Shown here in pieces: positions 48,923 to 59,057 of a DNA stretch of 64,000 nt. The number at the start of each line of letters is the position of its first letter. Positions within the stretch are counted from its first letter, which is position 1. A program made the position numbers and the translations under genes. The notes under the pieces are model-generated. The model did no database searches. It was not told the origin of the DNA and saw only the letters and a program-made list of their open reading frames with translations. The DNA is from Sphingobium sp. TCM1 (GTDB taxonomy: Bacteria; Pseudomonadota; Alphaproteobacteria; Sphingomonadales; Sphingomonadaceae), in NCBI RefSeq assembly GCF_001650725.1, contig NZ_LXVX01000005.1, forward strand, positions 124,001 through 188,000. The letters are read 5' to 3'.

Positions 48923-49291
48923 GTGAGCGAGAAGATCAGCGAAGCGGAACTGGTGGTGATGGAAGCGCTGTGGGAACAGGCGCCGCAGACCGCCAATGAC
49001 GTCGCCGACCGCGTCGCCGCCGACCGTGACTGGAGCCTTCAGACCGTCAAGACGCTGCTGTCGCGACTGATGGCCAAGGATGTGATCGCCGCCGACCAGG
49101 ATGGCCGCCGCTTTCTCTATCGCCCGCTGGTGGCGCGGGACGATTATGTCGCGGGTGAATCCGGACGGCTGGTGAACCGGCTGTTCGGCGGGCGCGTGTC
49201 GCCGCTGGTCGCCCAGCTGGCGCAGCAGGATCAGTTGACGGCGGACGATATCGCCGAGCTTGAGGAAATCCTGAAAGGATTGAGATCATGA
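48923..49291 (+). CDS. blaI: BlaI/MecI-family transcriptional repressor
   Basis: A 122-residue winged-helix repressor. The N-terminal SEAELVVMEALWEQAPQTAND, the recognition helix region SLQTVKTLLSRLMAKDVI and the C-terminal dimerisation helix with LTADDIAELEEILK fit the family. The expected mechanism is cleavage or inactivation triggered by the adjacent M56 protease. GTG start with weak GGG upstream. It overlaps the M56 gene by 4 bases. Confidence 0.92.
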   Translation: MSEKISEAELVVMEALWEQAPQTANDVADRVAADRDWSLQTVKTLLSRLMAKDVIAADQDGRRFLYRPLVARDDYVAGESGRLVNRLFGGRVSPLVAQLAQQDQLTADDIAELEEILKGLRS

Positions 49292-50835
49292 GCGTCTGGC
49301 TGGCAGAAACCCTGATCGCTACCACCTTGCTGATGGCGCTGGTCATGATGCTGCGAAGACCTGTCGCGCGCTGGCTGGGGGCGGGGGCGGCCTATATGCT
49401 CTGGCTTCTACCCTTGGCGCGAATGCTGATGCCCGCGCTGCCGGACGATGTAGTCGATCCCTCGCCGTTGCATGTCGCGGTCGACCAGGCCGGTTTGCCC
49501 GCAATCTTCAACGACGCGCCGATCGGTGCGGCAGTCGACACCGCGCCGGGTCTGCCCTGGCTGGAAATCGCCATTGCCATCTGGTTCGTTGGACTGATCG
49601 TCTTCCTGGCGATCCAGGCCGTGGGCTATGTCCGCTTCCGCCGTCACATATTGGCCGGATCGACCGAGATCGGCATGGAAGGCCGCATCCGCATCATCAC
49701 CAGCCCCCAGGCGTCGGGTCCGCTTGCCTTCGGCATTTTCCGTCCCTTCATCGTGCTGCCGCCCGATTTCGCCCTGCGATACGATCCGCAGGAGCAGGAC
49801 ATGGCGATCGCGCATGAACGGGCGCATCATGAACGCGGCGACCTGACCGCCAACATGATCGCACTGCTGCTGCTGGCGATCCACTGGTGCAATCCCGTCG
49901 CCTGGATGGCCTATCGCGCCTATCGCGCCGATCAGGAAACCGCCTGCGACGCGCGTGTCCTGTCGCTCTACGGCAGCGACCAGGCCCACGCCTATGGCCG
50001 CGCGATTTTGAAGGCCGCCGGCGGTCGGCAGTTCGCCGGCGCCTGTCATCTCACCCGTCTCGCCACGCTCAAAGGGAGGCTGAAAATGTTGTCGACTCAT
50101 GAAACATCGCTGCGGCGGATCAGCTGGGGCATGGCGGCTGTCGCGCTCGTCACCGCCACCGGTCTTGCCCTCACCGCATCGGGCAGTCGCGCCGCGCAGC
50201 AGATGGCGGCGCTGACCGAAAAGGTCGAAGGCGCCGATCTCGCTCGCCTGACCGATCTGGTCGCCCAGCCGGCGCAGGCCAGCATCCCTGCCGTCGCCGC
50301 CGTGCCAGCCGTTCGAGCCGTGCCTGCCGTCCCGGCCGCGCTCGGGCACGCCGATCCGCAGCCCCAGGCCGTGCCGCTGCCACCGGTCCCGCCTGTGCCG
50401 CCCGCCGCCGACATGGTCGCACCCATTCCGCCAGTGCCGCCTGCGCCGCCGGTGACGGTGCGCAGTGAGAAGGGGCGGATCATGGTCACCCACGCCGATG
50501 GACGGGTCGAAAGTCATCGCATTCCCACGGAAGCGGAAATCGCCCGGATGGTGCCGATCGTCGATGTCCGTGAGGGCTGCGACGGCAACGAGATGACCAG
50601 TCACCGCGAGACGGTCGACTCCGATGGCCGCCGCCATATCCGTGTCCGTATCTGCGAGCGGGCTATCGAGGCGCAGGCACGGCACGCCGCGCGCATGGGC
50701 AAGGCTGCCGCGCGGGCCGGATTATTGTCTGCCCGCGCCCAGATCGCCGCCACGCGGATGCCGGCTGCCGACCGGGCCGAGGCGCTGCGGGACATTGACG
50801 AGGAGATCGCCGAACTCGATGGCGAGAAGGACTGA
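49288..50835 (+). CDS. M56-family (BlaR1-like) membrane metallopeptidase without penicillin sensor
   Basis: A 515-residue protein. About four N-terminal helices carry the zinc-protease motif H176-E177-x-x-H180 (HERAH) and ADQETACDARVL. The C-terminal half has no penicillin-binding domain: it contains low-complexity VPAV repeats and PPVPP runs (about residues 335-390), then a charged helical region ending in DIDEEIAELDG. It may sense an envelope signal and release BlaI repression. The ligand and target operon are unknown. No beta-lactamase gene is nearby. Confidence 0.85.
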   Translation: MSVWLAETLIATTLLMALVMMLRRPVARWLGAGAAYMLWLLPLARMLMPALPDDVVDPSPLHVAVDQAGLPAIFNDAPIGAAVDTAPGLPWLEIAIAIWFVGLIVFLAIQAVGYVRFRRHILAGSTEIGMEGRIRIITSPQASGPLAFGIFRPFIVLPPDFALRYDPQEQDMAIAHERAHHERGDLTANMIALLLLAIHWCNPVAWMAYRAYRADQETACDARVLSLYGSDQAHAYGRAILKAAGGRQFAGACHLTRLATLKGRLKMLSTHETSLRRISWGMAAVALVTATGLALTASGSRAAQQMAALTEKVEGADLARLTDLVAQPAQASIPAVAAVPAVRAVPAVPAALGHADPQPQAVPLPPVPPVPPAADMVAPIPPVPPAPPVTVRSEKGRIMVTHADGRVESHRIPTEAEIARMVPIVDVREGCDGNEMTSHRETVDSDGRRHIRVRICERAIEAQARHAARMGKAAARAGLLSARAQIAATRMPAADRAEALRDIDEEIAELDGEKD

Positions 50836-50837
50836 GG

Positions 50838-51677
50838 TCAGCCGTGGCCCAGACGCCGGGCCACGGCGACAAATTCCTCGACGCTCACCGTTTCCGCGCG
50901 GCGCTGCGGGTCGATCCCTTCGGCCTCCAGCGCCGCCAGAGCGCCGGGCAGTCCCTTCAGGCTCTGGCGCAGCATCTTGCGTCGCTGGCCGAAGGCGGCA
51001 GCGGTCAGCCGCTCCAGATATTTGAGCTGCACATCCTCGGGCGCCGGCTTGGGGGTCAGGTGGACCACGGCCGACATGACCTTCGGCGGCGGCGTAAAGG
51101 CGCTGCGATGCACTTTCATCGCGATCCGCGCATCGCTGCGCCACTGTGAAAGCACGGCGAGGCGGCCATAATGGTCGGTGCCGGGTTTCGCCACGATCCG
51201 CTCGGCGACCTCCATCTGGAACATCAGGGTCAGGCTTTGCCACCAGGGTAGCGGCGACCAGTCGGTCGACAGCCAGCCGACGAGCAGGGGTGTGCCGACA
51301 TTATAGGGCAGATTGGCGATCACATGCGCGCCGTCGCCGGCCTCGCTCTGGGCATCGACCTGCATGGCGTCGCCGGAAATGACGCGCAGCTGGTCGGGGA
51401 AGGCTTCCTGCAATTCGGCCAGGGCTGGCAGGCAGCGCTGGTCGCGCTCGACAGCGACCAGTTGCGCCCCTGCACGCAGGATCGCGCGGGTCAGGCCACC
51501 GGGGCCGGGGCCGACCTCGAACGCGCGCGCCGTCTTGAGTGGGCCGGGGATGGCCGCGATGCGGTCGAGCAATTGTTCGTCGAACAGGAAATTTTGCCCC
51601 AGCGCCTTGCTGGCCGCGAGGCCATGGCGCGCGATGACATCGCGCAAGGGCGGCAGCGCCGGACGGGACTCAGCCAT
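50838..51677 (-). CDS. rsmA: 16S rRNA adenine dimethyltransferase KsgA
   Basis: A 279-residue SAM-dependent enzyme dimethylating A1518 and A1519 (E. coli numbering). The SAM site is [11 protein letters not shown], the catalytic motif is NLPYNV, and the N-terminal part is [10 protein letters not shown]. It is the last gene of lptD-surA-pdxA-rsmA and overlaps pdxA by 8 bases. Confidence 0.96.
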   Translation of the reverse strand: MAESRPALPPLRDVIARHGLAASKALGQNFLFDEQLLDRIAAIPGPLKTARAFEVGPGPGGLTRAILRAGAQLVAVERDQRCLPALAELQEAFPDQLRVISGDAMQVDAQSEAGDGAHVIANLPYNVGTPLLVGWLSTDWSPLPWWQSLTLMFQMEVAERIVAKPGTDHYGRLAVLSQWRSDARIAMKVHRSAFTPPPKVMSAVVHLTPKPAPEDVQLKYLERLTAAAFGQRRKMLRQSLKGLPGALAALEAEGIDPQRRAETVSVEEFVAVARRLGHG

Positions 51678-52692
51678 GGGCGATGCGGGCGCGGGCGGCT
51701 TCGGCCGCCATCCGGAGCGCGGCCATCATCGCGCCGGGATTGGCGCTGTCGGTGCCGGCGATGCCGAAGGCGGTGCCATGGTCGGGCGAGGTGCGGACGA
51801 TCGGCAGGCCCAGCGTGATGTTGACGCCTTCGTCGAAATTCAGCGTCTTGATCGGGATCAGCGCCTGATCATGATACATGCACAGCGCCGCGTCGTAGGT
51901 TTCGCGGGCGCGGGAATGGAACATGCCATCGGCAGCCAGCGGCCCGACAATGTCGAGGCCATCCGCGCGCAGCAGGTCGATGGCGGGACGGATCACGTCG
52001 ATTTCCTCGCGGCCCAGCGCGCCATTTTCGCCGGCATGGGGGTTTAGCCCCGCGACGGCGAGGCGCGGGCGGGCGATGCCGAAATTGCGTTGCAATCCCT
52101 TGGCGGTGGTCAGCGCGCGGCTGCGGATCAGGTCGATGGTCAGGGCGGCGGGCACTTCCGCGATCGGGATGTGGATCGTGATGGGCACGACTTTCAGTGA
52201 CGGGCCGGCCAGCATCATGACGGCATTGTGCGGCGCAACTCCACAGCGTTCCGCGATGAATTCGGTCTGGCCGGGATGGGTGAAGCCGACCCCGTACAGC
52301 TGTTCCTTCCCCACCGGGGCCGTGACGACGCCGCCTGCCGATCCCGATCGCGCCAGGCCGACCGCGACTTCCAGCGCCTGGAAAGCGGTACGGGCGCCAT
52401 CGACACAGGGGCTGCCCGGAACGATGTCGCCCGCCTGCGCGACCTGGAGGCAGGGAAGGGACGATCCGAAGGCGTCGGCGGCTTCCTCCGGACTGTCGAT
52501 CTGGACGACCGGCCCGAGCCACACGGCGCGCAGCGAGGCGATGTCGCCGACCGCGAAGAAGGGCGGCAGGCCGCGCGCCTCCCGCATCACCCAGCTCTTG
52601 GCGACGATCTCCGGCCCGATCCCCGCCGGATCGCCGAGCGAAACGGCGAACGGAGCGAGGGGGGGCGCGTCAGTTATATTCGATGACGGCAT
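51670..52692 (-). CDS. pdxA: 4-Hydroxythreonine-4-phosphate dehydrogenase
   Basis: A 340-residue NAD-dependent enzyme of pyridoxal phosphate synthesis. Family sequences are [31 protein letters not shown], and the metal-site region [14 protein letters not shown] plus [12 protein letters not shown] at 52692; the longer frame to 52866 lies inside surA and is a shadow. Overlaps surA by 23 bases. Confidence 0.95.
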   Translation of the reverse strand: MPSSNITDAPPLAPFAVSLGDPAGIGPEIVAKSWVMREARGLPPFFAVGDIASLRAVWLGPVVQIDSPEEAADAFGSSLPCLQVAQAGDIVPGSPCVDGARTAFQALEVAVGLARSGSAGGVVTAPVGKEQLYGVGFTHPGQTEFIAERCGVAPHNAVMMLAGPSLKVVPITIHIPIAEVPAALTIDLIRSRALTTAKGLQRNFGIARPRLAVAGLNPHAGENGALGREEIDVIRPAIDLLRADGLDIVGPLAADGMFHSRARETYDAALCMYHDQALIPIKTLNFDEGVNITLGLPIVRTSPDHGTAFGIAGTDSANPGAMMAALRMAAEAARARIAHG

Positions 52693-54055
52693 CGCGGCGA
52701 AGATCCCGCAAATAGATGCGCGCGCGCTTGTTGACCCGTTCTTCCTCCAGCTGCGCCATGATCTGGTCGGCATTGGGGGCGTTTGCGGAGGCCGGATCAT
52801 CCCGGCCGCAGACCACCAGGACGCGCACGCCGTCAGTGATCGAGCCGAATGGCGGTGTCGATTCACCCACCTGCAGGTTGAGCAATATGTCCTGCAACTG
52901 CGGCGGCAGGTCGCGGACCTTCACATTGTCATTGTCGACCACGTCGGCGCCGATCTTCGCGCCGACCTCATTGGCCTGGCCGCACCCCTTGATCTCCTTG
53001 ATCGCGGCCGCGAAGCTCGCGGCCTTGGCGCTTGCCTGTTCCTTGGTCGTGCCCTGCGGGAAGAGGACCGACAACTGCTTCAGGCTGAGCAGCGAATCGC
53101 GGGGATCGGCGGTCAGCACCTTGCGCTTGTCCATGACGTAGATGAGCGACACGCCACCCACCGTCTCGATCGGTCCGGCGATCTGGCCGACCTGCATTTC
53201 CGCGGCGGCCTGCGCCAGTTCGGCCGGGAGCTGCGCGGGGCGAATCCAGCCAAGGTCGCCGCCAACCGCGGCCGTCGACGCTTCGGAAAACTGGCGGGCA
53301 TAGGCCTGGAAGCTGCCGCCTTGCTGGATTTGCTGGATGATGTTGCGGGCGTTGGCGACGATCTGCTCGCGATTTTCCGGCGTCGCCGAAAGATAGATTT
53401 CGCCGATCCGATATTCGTCGCTGCCCTTCGCGGCGTTGAGGCGGTCGATGACCGACTTCACTTCTTCCTCCGACACGTTGACGAAGGGCTGGATATTGCG
53501 GCGGAGCAGGCGGCTCCAGGCGAGTTCGCCCTCGATCTGCCGCTTGATGCTGGCGGACGAGCTGCCCTTTTCGCGCAGATAGCCGTCGAACTGGGTGGGC
53601 GACTGGCGGAAATTGGCGGCAACCCGCTCATAGCTCTGGTTGACCTCCGCCGGATCGACCTTGATGTCGTTGGCGGCGGCTTCCTGGATCTGGAGCGTCT
53701 CGTCGATCAGGTTGCGCAGAACCTGCACGCGCAGCCGTTCCTTTTCTTCGGCCTCCACCTTGCCGCCATTGGCGGTGATGATGAGGGCGAGGCGCTGATC
53801 GACGTCGGTGCCGGTGATGATGCGGCCGTTCACGATCGCGGTCGCCTTGCGGACATTCGGATCGCTCTTGCCGAAGACGGTGACGTCCTTGGGCAGGTTG
53901 AGCTGCTGCGCGGCGATATCGCCGCTATCATCGACGGTCTGGGCGGCGACCGACTGGATGCCGGTGCCGATCAGCGCGGACGACAGCAGCAGGGCGCGCA
54001 AACCGGTACGAACGCCGCGGATCATGCGGTTGGGCGTGGAAACGACAGGCAGCAT
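52670..54055 (-). CDS. surA: Periplasmic chaperone/peptidyl-prolyl isomerase SurA
   Basis: A 461-residue protein with signal peptide (SVAAQ cleavage near residue 39). N-terminal SurA domain (IVNGRIITGTDVDQRLALI), a parvulin domain (FSEASTAAVGGDLGWIRP, with GPIETVGGVSLIYV) and a second, less conserved region. It chaperones outer-membrane proteins to the Bam complex. ATG at 54055 fits GGAGATT at 54067-54072; TTG at 54064 is too close. Confidence 0.92.
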   Translation of the reverse strand: MLPVVSTPNRMIRGVRTGLRALLLSSALIGTGIQSVAAQTVDDSGDIAAQQLNLPKDVTVFGKSDPNVRKATAIVNGRIITGTDVDQRLALIITANGGKVEAEEKERLRVQVLRNLIDETLQIQEAAANDIKVDPAEVNQSYERVAANFRQSPTQFDGYLREKGSSSASIKRQIEGELAWSRLLRRNIQPFVNVSEEEVKSVIDRLNAAKGSDEYRIGEIYLSATPENREQIVANARNIIQQIQQGGSFQAYARQFSEASTAAVGGDLGWIRPAQLPAELAQAAAEMQVGQIAGPIETVGGVSLIYVMDKRKVLTADPRDSLLSLKQLSVLFPQGTTKEQASAKAASFAAAIKEIKGCGQANEVGAKIGADVVDNDNVKVRDLPPQLQDILLNLQVGESTPPFGSITDGVRVLVVCGRDDPASANAPNADQIMAQLEEERVNKRARIYLRDLRRDAVIEYN

Positions 54056-54082
54056 CGTCGGCAATAATCTCCAATACGGTCC

Positions 54083-54097
54083 GATACATGATGTATC
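54083..54097. promoter_or_regulatory. GATACAT palindrome upstream of surA
   Basis: GATACAT-G-ATGTATC is a 7-bp-arm palindrome, 28 bases before the surA start, in the 87-base lptD-surA gap. The same half-site forms the direct repeat at 9374-9390. Confidence 0.35.
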
Positions 54098-54142
54098 GAT
54101 CCGCCTTAACCAGCCCTGACGGGGACGCGGGAAGCGTGATCC

Positions 54143-56428
54143 TTATATGCCAATATTGCGGAAAGCTAGCCGTAGCTGGAAACCATTGCCCTTTCGCGCG
54201 TCGCCATTGGCCTGGTAGTCGCGTCGCCAGGTGAGGCCGAGCGTCAGGCAATCATCCTCATAGGCGAAGCCCAGCCGATGGCGGACGGGTTCATATCCGT
54301 CGGCGGCGCTGACCGGATCTTCCTGCGCGTCGGTCAGGTCGACGACGGTCGATCCGAAGACGGACCAGAAGCGCGCGAACTGCACCCGACCGCCCAGGCG
54401 CAGCTCCTCGCGATCCTGAAGGTCCTCAAGCCCGGAGATGGCGTTGCGGTTGAGGCGCAGATAGCCGACCATGGCATAGGTCTTCTTGCTGCCCACGGTG
54501 GCGTCGATCTCGTTGCGGCGGACCGACAGACTATCCTTGTCCAACCGGAAACGGTGGGTGAAGGCCACCAGATTCTTGTAGCGGAGCGTGGTGCGCCCGA
54601 CGATGTCGGAGGTGCGGTCGGAAAGGCCGGTGCCGTCGGGCAGGATGCTTTCCCGGCGGTCGAGGCGATAGCTTTGCCCGACGATGCTCTGGAGCGAGAA
54701 ATTGGCCAGCTCCAGGCTATATTCCAGGCCATAGGTGACGCGCGAGCTGTCCTCGAACCGGTCATAGCCGGCGAAGCGGTTGAGCGCGAAGAGGTTGCTG
54801 TCCTCCAGGTCGACGGCGCGGGCATCTTCATTGGGCAGCGACAGGTTGGCAAGGTGGGGGGCGGCCACGATCTGCACGCGCGGCGCGATTCGCTGGACAC
54901 CGCCAAATGCCTCGCCGACGAAGGGCCAGCGCATGTCGACGGCGGCTGCAGCGATGCCGCGCGCCTGCCAGCCCGGATCGCCGGCGTAGCTGGCGACCGA
55001 GGTCAGCAGATTGTCGCTGCTGTGATAGACGTCGCCGCGCAGATAACCGGTGAACGTCACTTCCTGGCCAAGCCCGGTCAGCGTGCGCAAATTCCATTCT
55101 GCGGCTGCGAAGGCGCGTTGCGTGTCCTGGCCGCTGGTCCGGGTGATCGCCAGCGTGTTCGCCTGCAATTGCAGCACGCCGCCTAGCCACGGATCCTTCA
55201 TCCGCAGCCGATAGTCGATCACCGGCAGCGCGATCGGGGTCTGCCCCTGCGAATCGCCCTGGCGCAGCGTCTGCACCGCCCAGCCGCGAATCGAGAAATA
55301 GCTGTCCTCGCCAATGCGCTGCCCGCCGATGGTCGATCGCAGTCGGTCGTCGCGGCTGATGTCGTAACGGCGCAGGAAGGTGCGGTCGGTGGCCACGCGG
55401 ATCGACCCGTCGACACTCCATTCCGGGCTGAGCTGCATCGCGCCGCTGGCATCGAGATAGCCGCGAATATCCCTTTCCGAATCTGCCGGTGTGGTGCCCG
55501 CAGCGCTGTCGCTGGTCGCGACGCGGCTGCCATGGGTGATGTAGCCGGTGATCTGGTAGGCGCCGCGATCGGTCAGGTGGCGGAAGTTCGTCTCCAGCAT
55601 CGGCAGCGTGTCGGTGTAGACGTGCGGCGTGATGGTCAGGTCGCGATTGGGCGCCAGTTTGTAATAATAGGGCAGCGCGATTTCGAAGCCGTTGGTGCGG
55701 TCGTAGCGCAGGTTGGGCATCAGCAGGCCGCTGCCGCCATTGTCGCCGACCGGATGGGACAGGCCGGGCAGGGGTATGAGCGGCAGGCCGAACAGCTCGA
55801 TATTGGCGTTCTTGTACGTCACGCGTTCGCGCGTGGGATCGTAGATCACGCGGACGGCATTGATCTGCCAGGTCGGCTCCTTGGGGCAGCCATCGCTGTC
55901 CTCCACCGCGCAGCCGGTATAGGCGGCGCGGTGGAGCGTGTAGACGCCGTTGACGCGCTCGCCCTTGACTGCCGCCAGGCGGCCGCCGGACTGGAGCACC
56001 AGAAGCATATTGTCGACCGCGCCGTCCTTGAGCGTGTCGGTCACGTCGAAGCGGTCGCCATAGGCGATATTGCCTTCGGGGTCGGTGACGGAGACATTGC
56101 CCTGCGCCTCCACCTTGCCCGAGTTGCGGTCCCATACGACCTTGTCGGCGCGCAGGCGGTTGCCGTCGCGCAGCAGCTGCACATTGCCGCTTGCGGTCAC
56201 CACGTCGCTGTCGCTGTCATATTGCAGCGTGTCGGCCGCAAAGCCGAGCTGGTCCTCGCTGTCCGGCACCGGCGCGTCAGGCGCGCTGATCGGCGTCTGC
56301 GGTTCGTTGAGCTGTTGCGCCAGCGCTTGCGGGCCGGCGGCGAACGCGACACCGCCCAGCAATGCGGCGCGGAAGGAAATGGGGAACAGGGCGTTTTGCA
56401 AGCAGGGGGGCCTTATCGACGGGCGCAT
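54143..56428 (-). CDS. lptD: LPS-assembly protein LptD
   Basis: A 761-residue outer-membrane barrel that inserts lipopolysaccharide or its glycolipid equivalent. Signal peptide, then an OstA/LptA-like jellyroll (about 60-170; FAADTLQYDSDSDVVTASG), then a barrel with many aromatic-rich strands, ending LRLAFRNIGI. Cys residues lie in TGCAVEDSDGC and DDCLTLGLTW, fewer than in E. coli, so disulfide pairing may differ. First gene of the lptD-surA-pdxA-rsmA unit. Confidence 0.94.
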   Translation of the reverse strand: MRPSIRPPCLQNALFPISFRAALLGGVAFAAGPQALAQQLNEPQTPISAPDAPVPDSEDQLGFAADTLQYDSDSDVVTASGNVQLLRDGNRLRADKVVWDRNSGKVEAQGNVSVTDPEGNIAYGDRFDVTDTLKDGAVDNMLLVLQSGGRLAAVKGERVNGVYTLHRAAYTGCAVEDSDGCPKEPTWQINAVRVIYDPTRERVTYKNANIELFGLPLIPLPGLSHPVGDNGGSGLLMPNLRYDRTNGFEIALPYYYKLAPNRDLTITPHVYTDTLPMLETNFRHLTDRGAYQITGYITHGSRVATSDSAAGTTPADSERDIRGYLDASGAMQLSPEWSVDGSIRVATDRTFLRRYDISRDDRLRSTIGGQRIGEDSYFSIRGWAVQTLRQGDSQGQTPIALPVIDYRLRMKDPWLGGVLQLQANTLAITRTSGQDTQRAFAAAEWNLRTLTGLGQEVTFTGYLRGDVYHSSDNLLTSVASYAGDPGWQARGIAAAAVDMRWPFVGEAFGGVQRIAPRVQIVAAPHLANLSLPNEDARAVDLEDSNLFALNRFAGYDRFEDSSRVTYGLEYSLELANFSLQSIVGQSYRLDRRESILPDGTGLSDRTSDIVGRTTLRYKNLVAFTHRFRLDKDSLSVRRNEIDATVGSKKTYAMVGYLRLNRNAISGLEDLQDREELRLGGRVQFARFWSVFGSTVVDLTDAQEDPVSAADGYEPVRHRLGFAYEDDCLTLGLTWRRDYQANGDARKGNGFQLRLAFRNIGI

Positions 56429-56591
56429 CTGGCGTCCCGCCTATCGCACTGATTGGCTGTCCGCAATCGCCCGCGATCCATGACGGGCCGCAAAATCGGT
56501 CGAAGCGCTTTGCCAGACGGGGAAAGCGCACTATCTGGCAGACAAGAGCGCGGTTCCCGCCGCCCGCCGACAAAAGAGGAAAAGAGCCCAG

Positions 56592-58037
56592 ATGGATATC
56601 CACTTCAGCCCGACCCGTCCCGATGCGGACACCCTGGTCTTTGCCGTGCCCAAGGGTGGCTTCGACACATTGCCACTGGCCGCCGCGCCGACGCTGGCGG
56701 CTGGCGCGGCGTCTTCGCGCTTCACCGGGGAAACCGCGTCGGTCTTCGAAAGCTTTGTCGCCGAAGGCGGCAAGACGCTGCGCGTGCTGTTGCTGGGGAT
56801 CGGCGCCGGCAGTGCGCAGGATGTCGAGAAGGCCGGCGCGGCGCTGACGGGCAAGCTGGCGACAAGCGGCGCAATCCATGCCGCGGTCGAATTCTTCGGC
56901 GGCGCCAGTGGCGAACTGGCGGCGCAGTTGGCCTTCGGCGCGCTGCTGCGCGGCTGGCGCATCGACACTTATCGCACGCGCCAGCCGGAAAAGGCGAAGC
57001 CGACGCTGAAGACGCTGACCCTGGTCGCGGCCGGCGCGGACGCCGCGTGGGAGCAACTGTCGGCGGTGGCGGCGGGAGTCGCCTTCACCCGCGAACTGGT
57101 GTCGGAGCCGGCGAACATTCTCTACCCCGAAAGCTTCGTCGAACGCTGCCGGCATCTGGAAGAGCTGGGCGTGAAGATTACCGTTCTCGACAAGGCGGCG
57201 ATGGAAGGCCTGGGCATGGGATCGCTGCTGGGCGTGGCGCAGGGTTCGGTGCGCGAGGCGCGGTTGCTGGCGATGGAATGGGACGGCACCAACGGCGCGG
57301 TCGAAAAGCCGGTGGTGTTCGTCGGCAAGGGCGTGACCTTCGACACTGGCGGCATCTCGATCAAGCCGGCGGCGGGCATGGAGGACATGAAGTGGGACAT
57401 GGGCGGCGCGGGCGCGGTCGCGGGCGCGATGAAGGCGCTGGCCGGGCGCAAGGCCAAGGCGCATGTCGTGGGCATCTGCGGGCTGGTCGAAAACATGCCT
57501 GACGGCAATGCCCAGCGTCCGGGCGACATCGTCACATCCATGTCGGGCCAGACGATCGAGGTATTGAACACCGACGCCGAAGGGCGGCTGGTTCTGTGCG
57601 ACGCGCTGACCTGGGCGCAGCGCACCTACAAGCCGGACGTGATCGTGGACCTGGCCACCCTGACCGGCGCGATGATCGTGTCGCTGGGCAGCGAATATGC
57701 GGGCATTTTTTCCAACGACGATGGCCTGGCCAACGATCTGATCGCGGCGGGACAGGCGGTGGGCGACCCGCTGTGGCGCTTTCCGCTGTCTGCTGCCTAT
57801 GACAAGCTGATCGACAGCCCGATCGCCGACATGAAGAATATCGGCCCGCGCTATGCCGGGTCGATCACCGCGGCGCAGTTCCTCAAGCGCTTCATCGAGG
57901 ATGGCGTCAAATGGGCGCATCTCGACATTGCCGGGATGGTCTGGGCCGACAAGCCCGGCGGCACCTGGGACAAGGGCGCGACCGGCTATGGCGTGCGCCT
58001 GATCGACCGGCTGGTGGCGGACAAGTTCGAAGCCTGA
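56592..58037 (+). CDS. pepA: Leucyl aminopeptidase (M17)
   Basis: A 481-residue metallopeptidase. Metal and catalytic motifs: VGKGVTFDTGGISIKPAAGM (Lys and Asp ligands), the Asp region DMGGAGAVAGAM, and NTDAEGRLVLCDAL with its Asp/Glu pair. The N-terminal domain is about 170 residues. AAAGAGG precedes the ATG. Stop overlaps the holC ATG by one base, a common proteobacterial pairing. Confidence 0.96.
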   Translation: MDIHFSPTRPDADTLVFAVPKGGFDTLPLAAAPTLAAGAASSRFTGETASVFESFVAEGGKTLRVLLLGIGAGSAQDVEKAGAALTGKLATSGAIHAAVEFFGGASGELAAQLAFGALLRGWRIDTYRTRQPEKAKPTLKTLTLVAAGADAAWEQLSAVAAGVAFTRELVSEPANILYPESFVERCRHLEELGVKITVLDKAAMEGLGMGSLLGVAQGSVREARLLAMEWDGTNGAVEKPVVFVGKGVTFDTGGISIKPAAGMEDMKWDMGGAGAVAGAMKALAGRKAKAHVVGICGLVENMPDGNAQRPGDIVTSMSGQTIEVLNTDAEGRLVLCDALTWAQRTYKPDVIVDLATLTGAMIVSLGSEYAGIFSNDDGLANDLIAAGQAVGDPLWRFPLSAAYDKLIDSPIADMKNIGPRYAGSITAAQFLKRFIEDGVKWAHLDIAGMVWADKPGGTWDKGATGYGVRLIDRLVADKFEA

Positions 58038-58474
58038 TGCAGGTCGATTTCTACCAGCTCGGCCGCGATCCCGTGGACCAGGTGCTGCCCGCCATCGCGG
58101 CGCGCATCCTTGGCCTGGGCGCGCGGCTGCTGGTGGTCGCGCAGGAGCCGGACCGGCTGGAGCGGATTTCGGCGGGTCTGTGGGCCGGCCCGCCCGAAAC
58201 TTTCCTGGCGCATGGCCGGGCGGGCGATGGGGGCGAGGCGCACCAGCCGATCCTGCTGAGCGGGGACTGCAACCCGCTGAACGGCGCGGCGCATGTCGCT
58301 CTGGCGGACGGCATCTGGCGCGAGGAAGCGCTTGGGTTCGAGCGCGCCTTCTATTTTTTCGACGCTGACACGATCGAGAGCGCGCGCGCGAGTTGGCGCG
58401 CGCTGAGCAGGGCCGACGGCGTCGAACCGCGTTTCTGGCGGCAGGAAGGCCGCAAATGGGTGCAAGGCCCGTAG
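58037..58474 (+). CDS. holC: DNA polymerase III chi subunit
   Basis: A 145-residue clamp-loader accessory protein that binds SSB. The N-terminal [18 protein letters not shown] and segment ETFLAHGR fit the family; the C-terminal part [18 protein letters not shown] is typical. Starts at the pepA stop (TGATG). Confidence 0.92.
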   Translation: MQVDFYQLGRDPVDQVLPAIAARILGLGARLLVVAQEPDRLERISAGLWAGPPETFLAHGRAGDGGEAHQPILLSGDCNPLNGAAHVALADGIWREEALGFERAFYFFDADTIESARASWRALSRADGVEPRFWRQEGRKWVQGP

Positions 58475-58556
58475 CGGTGAAGCCTCTTGCGGCGCGGGAC
58501 CGGCGCGTCTAAAGGGCGCGCAACTTTATTCCCCCACCATTGGAGTACCGAGGGCC

Positions 58557-58979
58557 ATGGCCGTCACGCGCACCTTTTCGATCATCAAGCCCGATGCGAC
58601 CCGTCGCAACCTGACCGGCGCGGTCACCAAGATGCTGGAGGAAGCTGGCCTGCGCGTCGTCGCCTCCAAGCGCATCCGCATGAGCCGCGAACAGGCCGAA
58701 GGCTTCTATGCCGTTCACAAGGAACGCCCCTTCTTCGCCGATCTGGTCGCCTTCATGATCTCCGGCCCGGTGGTCGTGCAGGTGCTGGAAGGCGAGAATG
58801 CCGTGCAGCGCAACCGCGACATCATGGGCGCAACCAACCCGGCCAATGCCGACGCAGGCACGATCCGCAAGGAACTGGCCGAATCGATCGAAGCCAATTC
58901 GGTCCACGGGTCTGACAGTGAAGAAAATGCCGCGATCGAGATCGCCTATTTCTTCAAGCCCGAAGAAATCGTCGGCTAA
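58557..58979 (+). CDS. ndk: Nucleoside diphosphate kinase
   Basis: A 140-residue enzyme exchanging phosphate between nucleoside di- and triphosphates. Catalytic H117 in NSVHGSDS, the N-terminal [10 protein letters not shown] and the [13 protein letters not shown] segment. A terminator follows 31 bases after the stop. Confidence 0.97.
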   Translation: MAVTRTFSIIKPDATRRNLTGAVTKMLEEAGLRVVASKRIRMSREQAEGFYAVHKERPFFADLVAFMISGPVVVQVLEGENAVQRNRDIMGATNPANADAGTIRKELAESIEANSVHGSDSEENAAIEIAYFFKPEEIVG

Positions 58980-59010
58980 AACCGATATCGTCTCCGGACG
59001 AGCAAGAAGG

Positions 59011-59042
59011 CCCGGCGCTCCCACAGGGGCTGCCGGGTTTTT
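59011..59042 (+). terminator. Rho-independent terminator of ndk
   Basis: CCCGGC (59011-59016) pairs with GCCGGG (59032-59037), with a CTCCC/GGGG inner pairing, then TTTTTG. Confidence 0.85.
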
Positions 59043-59057
59043 GTTGGCTGGCTTGGC

